Part shown: positions 46,785 to 58,600 of the stretch, in pieces | Numbering within the stretch: position 1 is the first letter of the stretch | How the letters are laid out: each line of letters begins with the position of its first letter | DNA from: Branchiostoma lanceolatum | Taxonomy: Eukaryota > Chordata > Leptocardii > Amphioxiformes > Branchiostomatidae | Assembly (NCBI RefSeq): GCF_035083965.1 | Contig: NC_089729.1 | Span: 19,021,964 to 19,085,963, forward strand | Length of the DNA stretch: 64,000 bases | Direction of reading: 5' to 3' | Position numbers and translations under genes: made by a program | Notes under the pieces: model-generated | Databases searched by the model: none | What the model was told of the DNA's origin: nothing | What the model saw: the letters and a program-made list of their open reading frames with translations, nothing else

Positions 46785-48740
46785 AATGAGTTACCTGCGC
46801 CCACTGAAACTGAGAGAACAAAGATCTTAGTTTCGCCGTGGGACGTCCCATTTTCTGTGTTTAGGTTAAGGGTGGTTGTACAGACATTTATAGATGATAA
46901 TGTACAGCCGTTTGCTTGTTTGTTATCTTCGCCGAGTTCTTGTACTCGGAGAAGATTATGTTTTCGGTTAAAAAATCTGTTCAGTGGGTCTGTATGTATG
47001 TCAGGAGCATAACTCAAGAAAGCTTCAATGAATCTTTATGATTTTTGGTATGTGTGTAGTGGTTGTACAAAGAAAGGTCAAGTTCGTAATTGGTTTACCT
47101 TGCGTTTTTCAACGGTACTGCAGCGGACTTTGCATTTTTGTGTGTTTGTATGTAGGCAAAAAAGTGACGGAAACTTTGATGGATCTAAATGTTTTTTTGC
47201 AGGTGTGTAGATGTTGTTGACACAGAGGTCAAGTTCAAAAATAATTCCCCTGGCATTTTCCGTTGGTACTGCAGTGGGCTTTGTGTGGATGTGTATTTGT
47301 ATGTCGCCAGCATAACTCAAGAAGCTGTTGATGGATCTGTATGATATTCAGTGGATGGGTAGGGTTTACAGAAAGGAAGGTCAAGTTCGATAATGGGCCT
47401 TCTAGCGGGTACCTAAGGTACTGCAGTGGAACTTCAAAATTTAGGGGCATATTTTCTGAAAGTGCTATGGTCATGATTTTTGTGTGGTAGATAGTTCATG
47501 CCACAGAAAGTAAGTTCTATAAATTTGTGCCCCCTAGCAGCATGTTTAGAACTTCAGTGGGTGTTTTTGTTTTGACATTCGGACATGAATAACTTGAGAA
47601 GGGGTCGACAGATCGTCGTGATGTTTGTTATGTAGAGAGCTCAGATGGTGCTTTACATCATCAATGACTAACTATGCAAATCAGGAGATAACTTGCATAA
47701 TTAGTAAGGAAAGTTTGTTAACCCACTGTATTTCATTATGGGACATGGGACAGTGTCAGGTGATGTAAACAGATGGCCTTGCATAAACGCACATGTAGGT
47801 CAAATAAATAAACAGATGGGGCACCCACTATTCTCCGAGCAGAGGTGTGGGTCCAGCTGGTTTTTAACGTGTTCAGTTCAGGCATTTTTGTTCAACACGG
47901 TTGCATAACTAAAAGGGGACAAAATAGAAAGCCTGACAAAAACACCTAAAACACGTCAAAAACCAGTCAGACCCACTCCAATGCTTGGAGAGTACACTGC
48001 ACCAAAACTGCACCACTGCTAGGTGCGGAAAAGTCACATGTACTATGTCTTTCAAATGTGTATGATATGGAATAAAGATTTTTCTATTCATATATATTGA
48101 CTGTGTACGACCATTTCATCATCACTTTCAACTTACAACACTGCAATATCGAACCTTTGTGGCCCATATAATATCAACATACTCTTATTTTTTCATGACC
48201 AGTTATTACACATATCAGCACACTCTACACATACACCAGTCCTGTACCACCAAATGATTTTGATCCTATCTAGACTGGACTCATTCGCCCCATCATAACT
48301 TCCAAATGGTATGGTGCATGATCAAATTTGCAGTGGTGATAAGCATGTAAATATCAATCACTCTCCATGATAAGCCTTGATTATTTGGCGAAGATAATGT
48401 GTTCGTGGAACTCTAGTTGAAATATAGAATATCCCGAAGACTTTAGATTTTGATTGTAATGATTGTTATAAATCTACTTTAATTATCATCAATACTCTGA
48501 CTTTAGAAGAGGTATTCAAAATGTTGAAAAAAGACATGACAACATGACAATTGAAAACAACACCAAGGTGTACGGTTTTGATTCCGGACGACATTGAAAA
48601 AATACTATAATCAGCAGCAAAATTGAAACAGATGAGACTAGTTTGTAGTCACTATGAGTATGAAGGCGAACATAGAAGTCAATTAACTGTATTGCAGCGT
48701 CTCCTTTTGGTTATTCTGAAAACTGCAGTAAAAGTAATAA
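46785..48740. repeat. right copy of the duplication flanking the TRIM gene
   Basis: Same blocks as 43300-43960 in the same order. A 1.5-kb Helitron-like insertion splits it after GTTTGCTTGTTTGTT. The paralogous left copy shows the uninterrupted site. Confidence 0.75.
46926..48416 (+). mobile_element. Helitron-like repeat, copy A
   Basis: Preceded by A, it starts TCTTCGCCGAG with a 5' palindrome (CGAGTTCTTGTACTCGG). It contains the family block CATAACTCAAGAAGCTGTTG and ends with a hairpin (ATTATTTGGCGAAGATAAT) and CTAG before T. A/TC...CTAG/T with a 3' hairpin follows Helitron rules. Non-coding. Comparison with 43300-43960 shows it is an insertion. Confidence 0.6.
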
Positions 48741-49297
48741 ACTGGTTTTGCGAGGAATTGTAAACGTTGCATGCTTGAGCCACATATTCTATAGATTGAT
48801 TAAATCTGAATCGGGGCACCATGTGTATTTATCCAGATTTACATCTGTCAGAAGCGTCTAAAAGAACATGCAAGAACATAAAAGTACATGAAAGTAGTTA
48901 TAAACAGGGTGATGATGTTGGCCTGTGTAACGAACTCACACAAAGCAAATGAAATACGTCTCATCGTCCTAGACAGTTTCGTTTTGTGATTGTATTAGAG
49001 AACGCGGTTTATTCATAACTGCAAACATGTCGCCACAAAGTGTAGTAGGAAGAAACCACACACACATCAAATCTAATCATTAGTGTTTACAGGCTTAACA
49101 AACAGTTCTTTTTCGTTCCATTATGTTTTTCTGGCGTAGGGATCTAAAAAAAAAAAAGACAACACTATGCGCTTGGGCCTGGCTCGTTGAAGCACTTTAT
49201 AAGCGTGGTCGCACTCTCGCAGATTAGGGCTCCCACGGCATCTAAACACAATTGAGTGACAGTGAGAATGTTGTCAACTGGTGTTACTTATATAGCA
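48741..49297. other. intergenic, nothing recognised
   Basis: AT-balanced spacer before the tRNA, with one A run near 49147. No gene or repeat recognised. Confidence 0.5.
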
Positions 49298-49368
49298 GCA
49301 TCGGTGGTTCAGTGGTAGAATTCTCGCCTGCCACGCGGGAGGCCCGGGTTCGATTCCCGGCCGATGCA
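49298..49368 (+). tRNA. tRNA-Gly (GCC anticodon)
   Basis: GCATCGGTGGTTCAGTGG begins a complete 71-nt cloverleaf: acceptor stem GCATCGG pairs with CCGATGC, anticodon loop CTGCCAC contains GCC, and the T arm is CCCGGGTTCGATTCCCGG. The internal A and B boxes are both intact, and a short T run follows at about 49373, as expected for RNA polymerase III termination. No intron. It lies alone between the TRIM and zinc-finger genes. Confidence 0.96.
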
Positions 49369-49554
49369 AATTGTTTTGCCTCGTTGTTAGACGTCTTATC
49401 TATCTTACAAACATCTGCTTGAAGATACATTGTGCAGCTGTTTACGTCTCAGGGGCCTTCCCCCTTGGCACTGCGCATGCGTTCACCATTTCGAATACGT
49501 ATATTATAAATAAAGAAGTGTGAGCTGTCCGGTTGACTGTTGAGAATTCATACA

Positions 49555-50240
49555 GGTGAGAAACCATACAGATGTGATCTGTGTGACTATTCAGCCTCGA
49601 AGAAATGCCATTCAGACAGGCATAAGGCACACTGGCAAAAAAAAAAACCCATAAGTGTGACCACTGCGACTATTCTTGTGCACGGAAAAGTCATTTGAAG
49701 TCCGCCGGAAAAGTCATTTAGACAGACACATCGCCGAGCACACGGATAAGAAACCCTACAAGTGTGGATAGTGTGGACAGGTCTAGCCTTTCCCGACATA
49801 AGAAAAATCACTCAGATGAGAAACCCTTTAAATGAGCAAATGTGACCAATGCAACTATTCTGCATTTTACGAAATCAATTTAGTCCGCCACATGCCCAGA
49901 TACACAGATGAGAAATCCTACGTGTGTGGAGAGTGCGGATTTTAGGACGGCTAGCAGGTCTAGCTAGTCCTTCCCTAAAAACATTGTGAAGAAGCATACT
50001 GGGAATAAAGTATAACAAATGCGACTATTCTACTGCTCGGAAAAGCAATCTAGATCAACACATGACAAACCAGACCAGTGCAACTATTCTGCTGCACGGA
50101 AAGGTGATGTAGATCAATACAAGGTTGAACATATGGATGAGAAACCCTATGGGTGCTGGGAATGAAGGCACAGAACGGCTCGAGAGTATATGATCTTGTC
50201 CAACATATGGAATTGCACCATGAAAAATATTATAATTTCT
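49555..50240 (+). pseudogene. decayed C2H2 zinc-finger copy
   Basis: Remains of linked fingers can be read in shifting frames: CDLCDYSASKKCHSDRH near 49575, CDHCDYSCARKSHL near 49660, and later CNYSAARKGD-like pieces near 50080-50110. Linker sequence (AGAAACCATACAG, GAGAAACCCTATG) recurs between them. Several frameshifts and stops prevent one protein. The fingers resemble those of the intact gene downstream, so this is probably a duplicate that lost function. Confidence 0.8.
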
Positions 50241-50599
50241 AGCTTGTACGGTATCTATGAGTGTTATTGTACATTGTGCTGAGTTTGTGATGTACTAGTA
50301 AGGTTTGTTTTGTGATATACATGTTTACATTTTGAAACTTTCGGTAATGGAAATGCAAACTTTAATTATCAACAGTCACAAGGAGTACGTAGTTAAGAGG
50401 TTTGAAATGTTCAAAAAGGGCACGCTCTGGGATGGGTTTCCGAAATCTGCAGTACACTGAAACTCCAACAGCAAGCCAAAGCACCCATGCGACACATATG
50501 GTACAGTTGGTCATTTGCAGTTTCATTTGGGTAATCAGGTATACATTTTTGACCTTTCACCGCCGGAGGCACCGGCAAGTGATTTCGTTTGTCCGCCAT

Positions 50600-50693
50600 C
50601 TTGACCAGCGACACTACTATATCTTCTGTAAATATAAGACTATTTCAAGACAATTCAGCGCTCTGTCGATCCTACAACTATAGCAAAACACAG
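50600..50693 (+). promoter_or_regulatory. probable 5' untranslated first exon of the zinc-finger gene
   Basis: A GTCCGCCATCTTG stretch, typical of initiator-linked YY1-type sites at animal promoters, precedes an AT-balanced leader that ends in a strong donor (AAACACAG/GTAAGAT at 50693/50694). The coding exon begins after an acceptor at 51567. No ORF is needed in this exon. Inference from signals only. Confidence 0.45.
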
Positions 50694-51208
50694 GTAAGAT
50701 ATCAGCGAACTATTAACGTTCACAGATTGTCGCTAGTAATAATGGCGTCTTGTGGAGGGCGTTTTTTTCTTGTATATTGTATTGTACATATAAGTACTAC
50801 TACTAGTAACATAATTTTCGCTATGGCTATAGCAATACACTTCCAGCAACACGTGAGCACAAGTCACCACAGTTGAATACCTACAAAGACGTTTGACTCG
50901 TAACTGAACCAAGTGAAACCTAGCAGACCGCGTCTAGCGATATAATAGTCGTTGTATAAGGACAACAAGGAAATAGAACCCAGAGAACATTTTTATTATG
51001 GAGGAAGGGGTACTAGTAGGGGCATGAGTCGTAAGTGTGACTTTATGAGCGCTTGAACCATAAATCTGAAGTTCATGTATTTATAAATTTACATCCTTGC
51101 ATTACGTTTTAAGGAGCCTGAGTCCATAGGTGTGATTGTTGAAGTTGAATCCGTGGCTCAGTCAGTTTCAATAATAACAATTGAACAATGAACACAGCCA
51201 TACAAGAT

Positions 51209-51308
51209 TCTACTCTACTCTACTCTACTCTACTCTACTCTACTCTACTCTACTCTACTCTACTCTACTCTACTCTACTCTACCTCTACCTCTACCTCTA
51301 CTCTACCT
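51209..51308 (+). repeat. (CTCTA)n pentanucleotide microsatellite
   Basis: About 15 perfect units of TCTAC, then CTCTAC variants, in the 5' intron of the zinc-finger gene. Confidence 0.95.
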
Positions 51309-51569
51309 TTACACTACTAGTACAGTACATACAAAATGTAGATACACTACCTCTAACCTACTCTACTGTACCATACTAGTACTATACTATACTATTATTT
51401 TCCTATACACATACATGCTTAGATTTAGAATAGTAAACCTACATTTTAGCAATTTGGGATACAAGGTAAATTTGTGGCAGACTTTGACATCAACATTGTC
51501 TGTAATGTTTGAGTATATAGTAGGCTAGAATTTTCAATTTTTCTAAATATTTTATTTCTGTTGTTAGAA

Positions 51570-52826
51570 ATGGACGAGACAAGCTGTGAGATTCCTGTCG
51601 ACGAGCTGCCACCAGGGATGCCAGGGAACGAGACCAACAGCAACAAGGACTCTGCAACAGACACAGAAAAACAGCAAGATAAGGATGAGGACATGCCATG
51701 TGAGGAAACATGTGGGGTAAACTCTGACCATCTTCCTGCATATGTACAGAGTCAAACAGAGGAGACGGACAGGCTTGCGGTAAAATGCACCGTAGACAAG
51801 AGCTACACATGTGCGGAGCATGACTACATGACGTATAAAAAGTCCATCATACCAATGCATATGAGAAAACATACAGTTGGAAAAACATACGAACCTAACC
51901 AGTGTGATTATCCTGCTGCAAGGATAGACCAACACACGCCAAAACACGTTGGTAAAGAGCCTTACACGTCTGAGGAATGGGAGCACAGAACAGTTAGTAC
52001 GCCTCTCATATCCCAACGTGTGGGGAAACATACGGAGAATCATGAAAACCCTCACAGCTGTGATCATTGTGACTTCTCTTCGAAGTGGAAATCCAGTGTT
52101 GATAATCACATGGTGAAACACCATGGAAAGAAACCCTACATGTGTGGAGACTGTGGGTTCAGAGCACCCTACAGAACTCTTCTAATCGCACATATGAGAG
52201 TACATACCGGTGAGAAACCCTTCAAGTGTGACCTGTGCGACTACTCTGCTGCGAGGAAAGGCAGCCTATACCGACACATGGTGAAACACACTGGAGAAAC
52301 ACCCTACAGATGTGACCATTGCGATTATTCTACTGCACGAAAATGCAGTTTAGACCGACACATGGCTAAGCACACCGACGACAAACCCTACAAGTGTGAC
52401 CAGTGTGACTATACCGCTGCACAGAAGAAGTCTTTGGACCAACACATGGTCAAACACAATGGAGAGAAACCATTCATGTGTGGTCAGTGTGACTATTCTA
52501 CTGTACGAATCAGTGATTTAAAACGGCACATGACTACACACACTGGAGACAAACCCTATATTTGCAAGGATTGTGGGCTCAGAATGGCCGACAAGTCTAA
52601 CCTATCGAAACACATGAGGAAACATACTGGAGAAAAACCCTTCATCTGTGGGGAATGTGGGTTCAGAACAGCTCGGCGGCTTGCCTTGTCTGCACATATG
52701 ACAAAACATACAGGTGTCAAGCCTTACAAATGTGACCAGTGCGACTATTCTGCTGTACAGAAAAGAGATTTTGATGCTCATATGTTAAAACATATATACA
52801 CTGGCGATACCTGCGATAGCAACTGA
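51570..52826 (+). CDS. C2H2 zinc-finger protein, 418 aa
   Basis: Nuclear DNA-binding protein by family. The coding exon follows TTGTTAG at 51561-51567 and starts at ATG 51570 (MDETSCEIPVDELPPG). An acidic, serine/threonine-rich N-terminus (~100 aa) precedes two or three degenerate fingers (for example YTCAEHDY, which lacks a proper first pair). About nine good C-x2-C...H-x3-H fingers run from residue ~165, joined by TGEKP-type linkers. Repeated cores CDQCDYSAA and CDHCDYSTA show internal duplication. No effector domain such as KRAB or SCAN is visible. Target unknown. Ends TGA at 52826. Confidence 0.9.
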   Translation: MDETSCEIPVDELPPGMPGNETNSNKDSATDTEKQQDKDEDMPCEETCGVNSDHLPAYVQSQTEETDRLAVKCTVDKSYTCAEHDYMTYKKSIIPMHMRKHTVGKTYEPNQCDYPAARIDQHTPKHVGKEPYTSEEWEHRTVSTPLISQRVGKHTENHENPHSCDHCDFSSKWKSSVDNHMVKHHGKKPYMCGDCGFRAPYRTLLIAHMRVHTGEKPFKCDLCDYSAARKGSLYRHMVKHTGETPYRCDHCDYSTARKCSLDRHMAKHTDDKPYKCDQCDYTAAQKKSLDQHMVKHNGEKPFMCGQCDYSTVRISDLKRHMTTHTGDKPYICKDCGLRMADKSNLSKHMRKHTGEKPFICGECGFRTARRLALSAHMTKHTGVKPYKCDQCDYSAVQKRDFDAHMLKHIYTGDTCDSN

Positions 52827-53196
52827 AGTCGATGTGTCGTAGATAGCTGTAAACAATCTTAGATTGTATTTCTTAAAGGGCAAGCTCGTAAAATTGTGCC
52901 ATAAAACCATTCAATGAATTCAGCTATCTTAAACTATCAGACCTGTCTTTAATGTTGACAACTGTGGCGTTCACATAGGTAGAGCTAGGCCTGGCTTATA
53001 TCAGCGTTACATATGTCATGTAAACATGTCTTTGTGGTAGATCATGACAATTTGTACATATTTAGAGGGTCACGATGTGTACAAGTGAACATACAGGTAG
53101 GAAGGGGGCTATTTAACTTGAAATAAAAGGATATACGCACAGCTTTGAGTCGATATGATTTTGGTGATACGCTTTATTTGCTATGAAATAATGATA

Positions 53197-53428
53197 AGGC
53201 CACACCAATTTATTTTCTTGGTTAACGGAATCTTAAAAAAAATACTAGATTGGAAAATCAACATGAAAACAGAATCACAGAGGAGAGTTTGTACTTTGGT
53301 GCACACAATATCAGGGAGTGGACAGGGTCAGGTGCAAGTTTTTACCTCAGCCTTCTGTTTTCATGATTTTTTTGGTGCTAAAATAAAAAATAAAAATCCG
53401 TTAACCAAGAAATCAAATTTGTGTGGCC
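53197..53428. mobile_element. hAT-like MITE, 232 bp
   Basis: AGGCCACACCAATTTATTTT and an inverted partner ending GTGTGGCC, with TTCTTGGTTAACGGA in both arms. TAATGATA is duplicated at 53189-53196 and 53429-53436. Confidence 0.8.
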
Positions 53429-53744
53429 TAATGATATCTTTATTGCGCAACAAATGTACAAGGTACATATACAGTTTGGCTGGTACATATTACAGTTCTA
53501 TATATATCTAAGGGCTAATCTACCTAATACAAAAGTGTGTAGTTTGGGTTTAGAATGGGTTCTTACGAACCTTGGAGGAATTTCTGTCGTCTAAACATTG
53601 TTTAACATATGAATGTGGAGCTGGACAACAAGGGGGGAGGGGGTTCAACAGTAGAGATAAGTGTACTGGTTCTGCAGATAATGTTTTCTTTTCTGAACAC
53701 ACACCTAAAAAAAACATTTGCAATTTGAGCAGTTGTATTTTATA

Positions 53745-53998
53745 GCAACAATATTCTGACCCCTAAGTGACAATATTCTGACCATATTCTGACCCCTAAG
53801 TGACAATATTCTGACCATATTCTGACCCCTCAGTGACCATATTCTGACCCCTAAGTGACAATATTCTGACCATATTCTAACCCCTCATTGACCATATTCT
53901 GACCCCTAAGTGACAATATTCTGACCATATTCTAACCCCTCATTGACCATATTCTGACCCCTAAGTGACCATATTCTGACCATATTCTGACCCCTAGG
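53745..53998 (+). repeat. tandem repeat of ATATTCTGACCCCTAAGTG
   Basis: About ten short units (17-35 bp) alternate between full ATATTCTGACCCCTAAGTGAC and truncated ATATTCTGACC forms. Confidence 0.9.
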
Positions 53999-54607
53999 TA
54001 CCGGGGCCCCTCCAATAAACTACAGCCATGTGCAGCATACTTAAGTATTATATACAAACTACAGCTGAGGCAATGCTAAGAAATATAGGGTTGATCTTTA
54101 AAAAATATTGGGTTTCTGGATACATTGTCAACTTAATTCAGCAACTTCAATTTCACTTGCTTTCAGTCAAAAATTGACTTCAATCTCTCATTAAAGATTT
54201 CCATTGAAACCCATTCAATTGAAAATGGTGTCCTAGCTCAAAGGAATAAGATAATTTTCAGAAATCCAATGCTGAAATTGAATATGCAATGTATGTAGTG
54301 TATAAGTGAATTGCTGTTCATTAATTTTTAGCCTCCAACGACTTTTGATATTGGATGAGGAAGTTAGGATGGCTTTGTTCCAATGTGTTGCCAGAATGAA
54401 TAGTATGTAGGTAATCAGGATGGTAAATTGAACTTTGCTCTTTGACCGTTCACTCGTGACCCGTCGATACGAAGGCAAGAAAGGAGCGCACGGTCAGAGG
54501 TCAAGGTCATGTGAAGGGAAAAACCACCAGTAGAAAGCAGATAAGACGTGAATGACAACGTGAATGACAACTGTTTCCATATTGCGTATAGAATTTTCTA
54601 GTTATTA

Positions 54608-55630
54608 TCCCCTACCTCCATGAAAAATGGAGATATTGTTTTGGGTGTGTCTGTGTGTCTGTCTGTTTGGTTGTCTGTTTGTCTGTTTGTGTTTCCGGAC
54701 TACTGTAGTCAGCATAACTCAAGAACCTCTTGATGGATTATGATGATATTTGGTATGTGGGCAGGTGTTGTGAAGCCGAAATTCAATGTCGATTTTAGGC
54801 CCCCTGGTTTGTGACCTTGGTACTGCAGCAGAACTTCAATTTTTGTATCTTTTGACCTGGACGTGCTGTGGTCTTGATTTTTGGGTGGCAGATAGCTTGT
54901 GAGGTAATAAAGAAATGGCTAGGTTTGGGCCTCCTAGCAGCTTCCTCTGGAACTGCAGGGGCGTTTTCGTGAAAATCTTCTAATGAGAATAACTGAACAA
55001 AGGAACGACGGATTTCCATGATATTTAGTATGCAGGTAGCTTAGATAGAGATATATACAATGAAGTACAAATAATGCTAATTGGGACTTAATTTGCATAG
55101 CTAATGAGGAAAATCTATATTTGCAGTGTTTTCCATTATCAGACTACATGTAGCGCATGTAGTTTATGGAAAGTGGATCATCAACAGATACCAATTATGC
55201 AAAGAAATTCCTAATTTGCATAATCAATGCAAATCACCATATCTCATCTAATTGGAAAATAATAGGACTGTCAATATGATACTTAGAATGCAGGTAGCTT
55301 AGACAGAGATATACATAATGAAGTGCAAATTATGCTAATTGTGACTTGATTTGCATAGCTAATGAGGAAAATCCATATTTGCAGTGTTTTCCATTATCAG
55401 ACTCAAATACATGTAACATATGTAGTTTATGGAAAGTGAAGCATCAACAGATACAAATTATGCAAAACACCATAGTTCATCTAATTGGAAAATAACTGTA
55501 TAGGACTGTCAATATTGCAACATGTGCAAGTTAGATAAAGGTGTTTATGACCAAGCATATATTATGCAAATGTGTAAGTCATTTGCATTAGTAGAATTGT
55601 TCTCGGAGATATGAGGTCGTGGAACTCTTG
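54608..55630 (+). mobile_element. Helitron-like repeat, copy B
   Basis: Starts A/TCCCC with hairpin CTCCATGAAAAATGGAG, then a GTCTGT-rich tract and CATAACTCAAGAACCTCTTG. Two ~260-bp tandem units follow (GCTAATTGGGACTTAATTTG, TGCAGTGTTTTCCATTATC), and it ends TCGTGGAACTCTTG as in copy A apart from one base. Non-coding. Confidence 0.6.
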
Positions 55631-58600
55631 TTTGTGTCTTAAAGGGGTTGTAGTAAGATGATATTTTATAGGGGTTTGTGGACGTGAAATGTGGAAATGT
55701 GATAGGGGAGGGGGGCCCAACCAAACTTGGACAATCATCTTGCAAGACACACTGGAGTTAAACCCTTTGTGTTTCCTTGTTTGTTAGAAATATAAGGACC
55801 TAGCCAATAACGGATATAAGAAGTAAAATCTTCTGACTCTTTTTGTTAACTTCTGGGTAATGTGTATGTTTGTTTATTTGTTTGTTAGTAACAAAAGGTC
55901 TTTGTCAGTAATAGATATTACATCTGTAATGTTAAAACGTTTTTGTTTGTTTGTGTGTGTATTAGAAACATAAGGACTTGGCGCGTAATGGATATGACAA
56001 GTGCAATTGTATGAACTCGCGAACATTCTCCATCGATATCGTTCGCAATAACTGTACAAGGTAGCAGAACACAGTTTCTGGCCTATGGGAATTTTTATAG
56101 TTAAGACCACAAAGTGACTGACATCGACGAAGATAAAATCCTAGTAGGGTACCATAGAAAATCACGACAAACAAACATGTTGAAGCTGAGGCTGCAATCT
56201 GCAAAATAACTGAAAACTATTTTTTTTTTTCAAATATGACGACCACTTTTAAATGGGGTCATGCGGGGTCATACGGAACTGCAGCCGGCTCACACAGGCA
56301 GGCAGCTGTAAAGGTCACGCGCATTTAATGAATACGCAGAATGGGCAAACTTCAGAATGTCATTCGTACGATCTAAAAGGCCACTTATTTTACTACCATA
56401 CAGCAATGTTCGTACCTCGCTGGGTTTCATCGTAACGTTTGTACGTATACAGTTCAAAATTTAGGGCGCACCATTGTTTACCGCTACGTATGTAGTGTGC
56501 TGCTACCTTACCCCCCCCCCCCCCCCCCCCCTATTTGCAGACTCTCACCTAACACAAGTTACAGTCCTTGGATTGACAGTGATTGAAATCAGAGGCCATC
56601 CTACATTTTAAATGTGGAGAGAAAATAGTGTGGTTTTGATTGGCCATGTGGTGTTAGGATCAAAACCTTCACAGTTTTACCCGACTTTCTTTACTTTTAT
56701 CAGGTAAAAAAAAACTATATGTAAGGACGTCCTTCAGAAGAGCTGCAAGGTTACATAATCTGTGGCCACGTCATAGATACACGTCATCGGTCCCTGACCT
56801 CAGCTGAGTCGGAGCACCAACGCGTTACATCTGCATGACTTGTTCACGTGGGAACACACCAGAACCTGCAGAACAAGCTTAAGGTTCTCACGTCCATATA
56901 GGGCACCCCGACTATACACGGGAGAGATAGGACAAATGTTAAAGAATAAATTTAACATACGTGAAAGTTTTCTACTGTCGGGAGGGGGTCTGATGTTATG
57001 ATTGTGACAGTTTGTTGTTTTTTCTGGTCATTCCCGTGTCAGACATCAATTAATTACTTTTACTTGAATGAGTCTATGTGACACGATCTGTGCCAACGGT
57101 AAACTAGTATCTCTTACATGAGGGTCTGTATGGGGAGGGCCTGGCAACGCGTAACGGAAAATTTTAGAAAGGTCAGCAACCATTAATGATAAATTGACTA
57201 GCATATTCCTTTAAATGCTACAATAGATTGGGATATTTCAATCGGAAAAAAAAGTTTAACCTTGAATTACAGTGGAGCGGCGGGGCTACGATTAACAGTA
57301 ATTCTTAATACATATGTAGCTCGCTACGCCTCATGCAGACCCTCTTGATTAGTTCCCACCAATGTGTTCTGGTGTGGTCACATTCGTCGTAGCTATAGGT
57401 CGTGTACGATTTTGACGTGCAATTTTCCAGCAGGCTGTGCCAAAAAATAACAGCCGACACGGCACTTTTTTTTTCATTACAAGACAGCTTAACTTTGCGG
57501 GATACAATATTGTACAGTTATCCCAAGAATGCCCATAGTTTGCAATCGTACGACGATGGTGCGACGCATGTGACCACGTCCTTACTTGCAAGTTTCTTCA
57601 GCTAATCCATAATTTAAGGTCCATGTTTCCTAAGAGGTTCGGGTTGCGCCATGACTTGTGTGGTCTTCCTCGTGGCCCTCGCCCAAAGTTTGCCAACCAG
57701 TTCTACGTAGACGACAGCCGGGCATTCTGCCAGCGTGGCCGTTATGTAACAGTCCACCCACTGATATTTCAGGTTTGGTGGGTCGCGTTTGAAAAGTGTT
57801 TACTCCGTCGGACTGTAGTGTCTCTAAGATTGTCGTCCGTTTTCTCAGTCAGGTAAGAAGTTTACGCAATACAACTTTTAGATCCTTATATAACAGTCAC
57901 AGTGTTGCTTGTCATTGTGTACATGGTGTACTTAATTCAAAGCTACTTTTCCGTGAGAACGTTATGTAGTTTAGCATGTAATATGTTAGAAGTACGACGT
58001 ATCATCTCATGCTATTATGTCATTTTCCATGCCATATCGGAGCTGTTTTTCTGCTGGACACTTAGTCGTGTATTTACATAACAGATATGTTTATATGGCA
58101 TGTTTAGATAATCCTTTTTCAATGTATAGGATATTTGCTTTGCGTATTCTGTGGGCATTTTTTACTTAAAGTTTACGAGAGATTACTGGTATCCATATGT
58201 GGGCTTTTCTTCGGAACAATTTGCGTTGATTTTGATAAACAAGATTTCTTCGAAATTGGTGGTGTTATTTTTGATAAATAGGAGATCAGAAATGTAGAAA
58301 ATTTGTTTGTTACTACGTAATGATTCGATGAACGGTTTGCGAGTTCTATTCCCACGGTCTTTGATCCAATATGCCCCCAGCGAATAGATAATTGGCTAAT
58401 TAGGGATGTTAGTGTAATTATCCAATCATTTTGAGTGATTAACCCGAGGTGTTTGACCTTTCTTCGCAAGCCTGGAAACCATACCATCGGAAGCTCCCCG
58501 GTATCTCTTCGGCGCTAGGAGTGATTCCCGCCCGCCCACTCAGTTTAACCCGCTCGGGGTGGGTTTACAGGCTTGGCTTTAATTAGCTCGCGCCCTACGT

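Noticed and set aside
46926-48416. Treating the ORFs in this repeat (47.0-47.5 kb) as genes
   Set aside because: They lie inside a dispersed non-coding repeat, and no domain is visible.
51564-52124. 186-codon minus-strand ORF
   Set aside because: Shadow of the zinc-finger gene on the plus strand.
57623-57856. 77-codon ORF and an overlapping short signal-peptide-like start in another frame
   Set aside because: The second frame stops after about 19 codons, no clear donor follows, and no family resemblance was seen.
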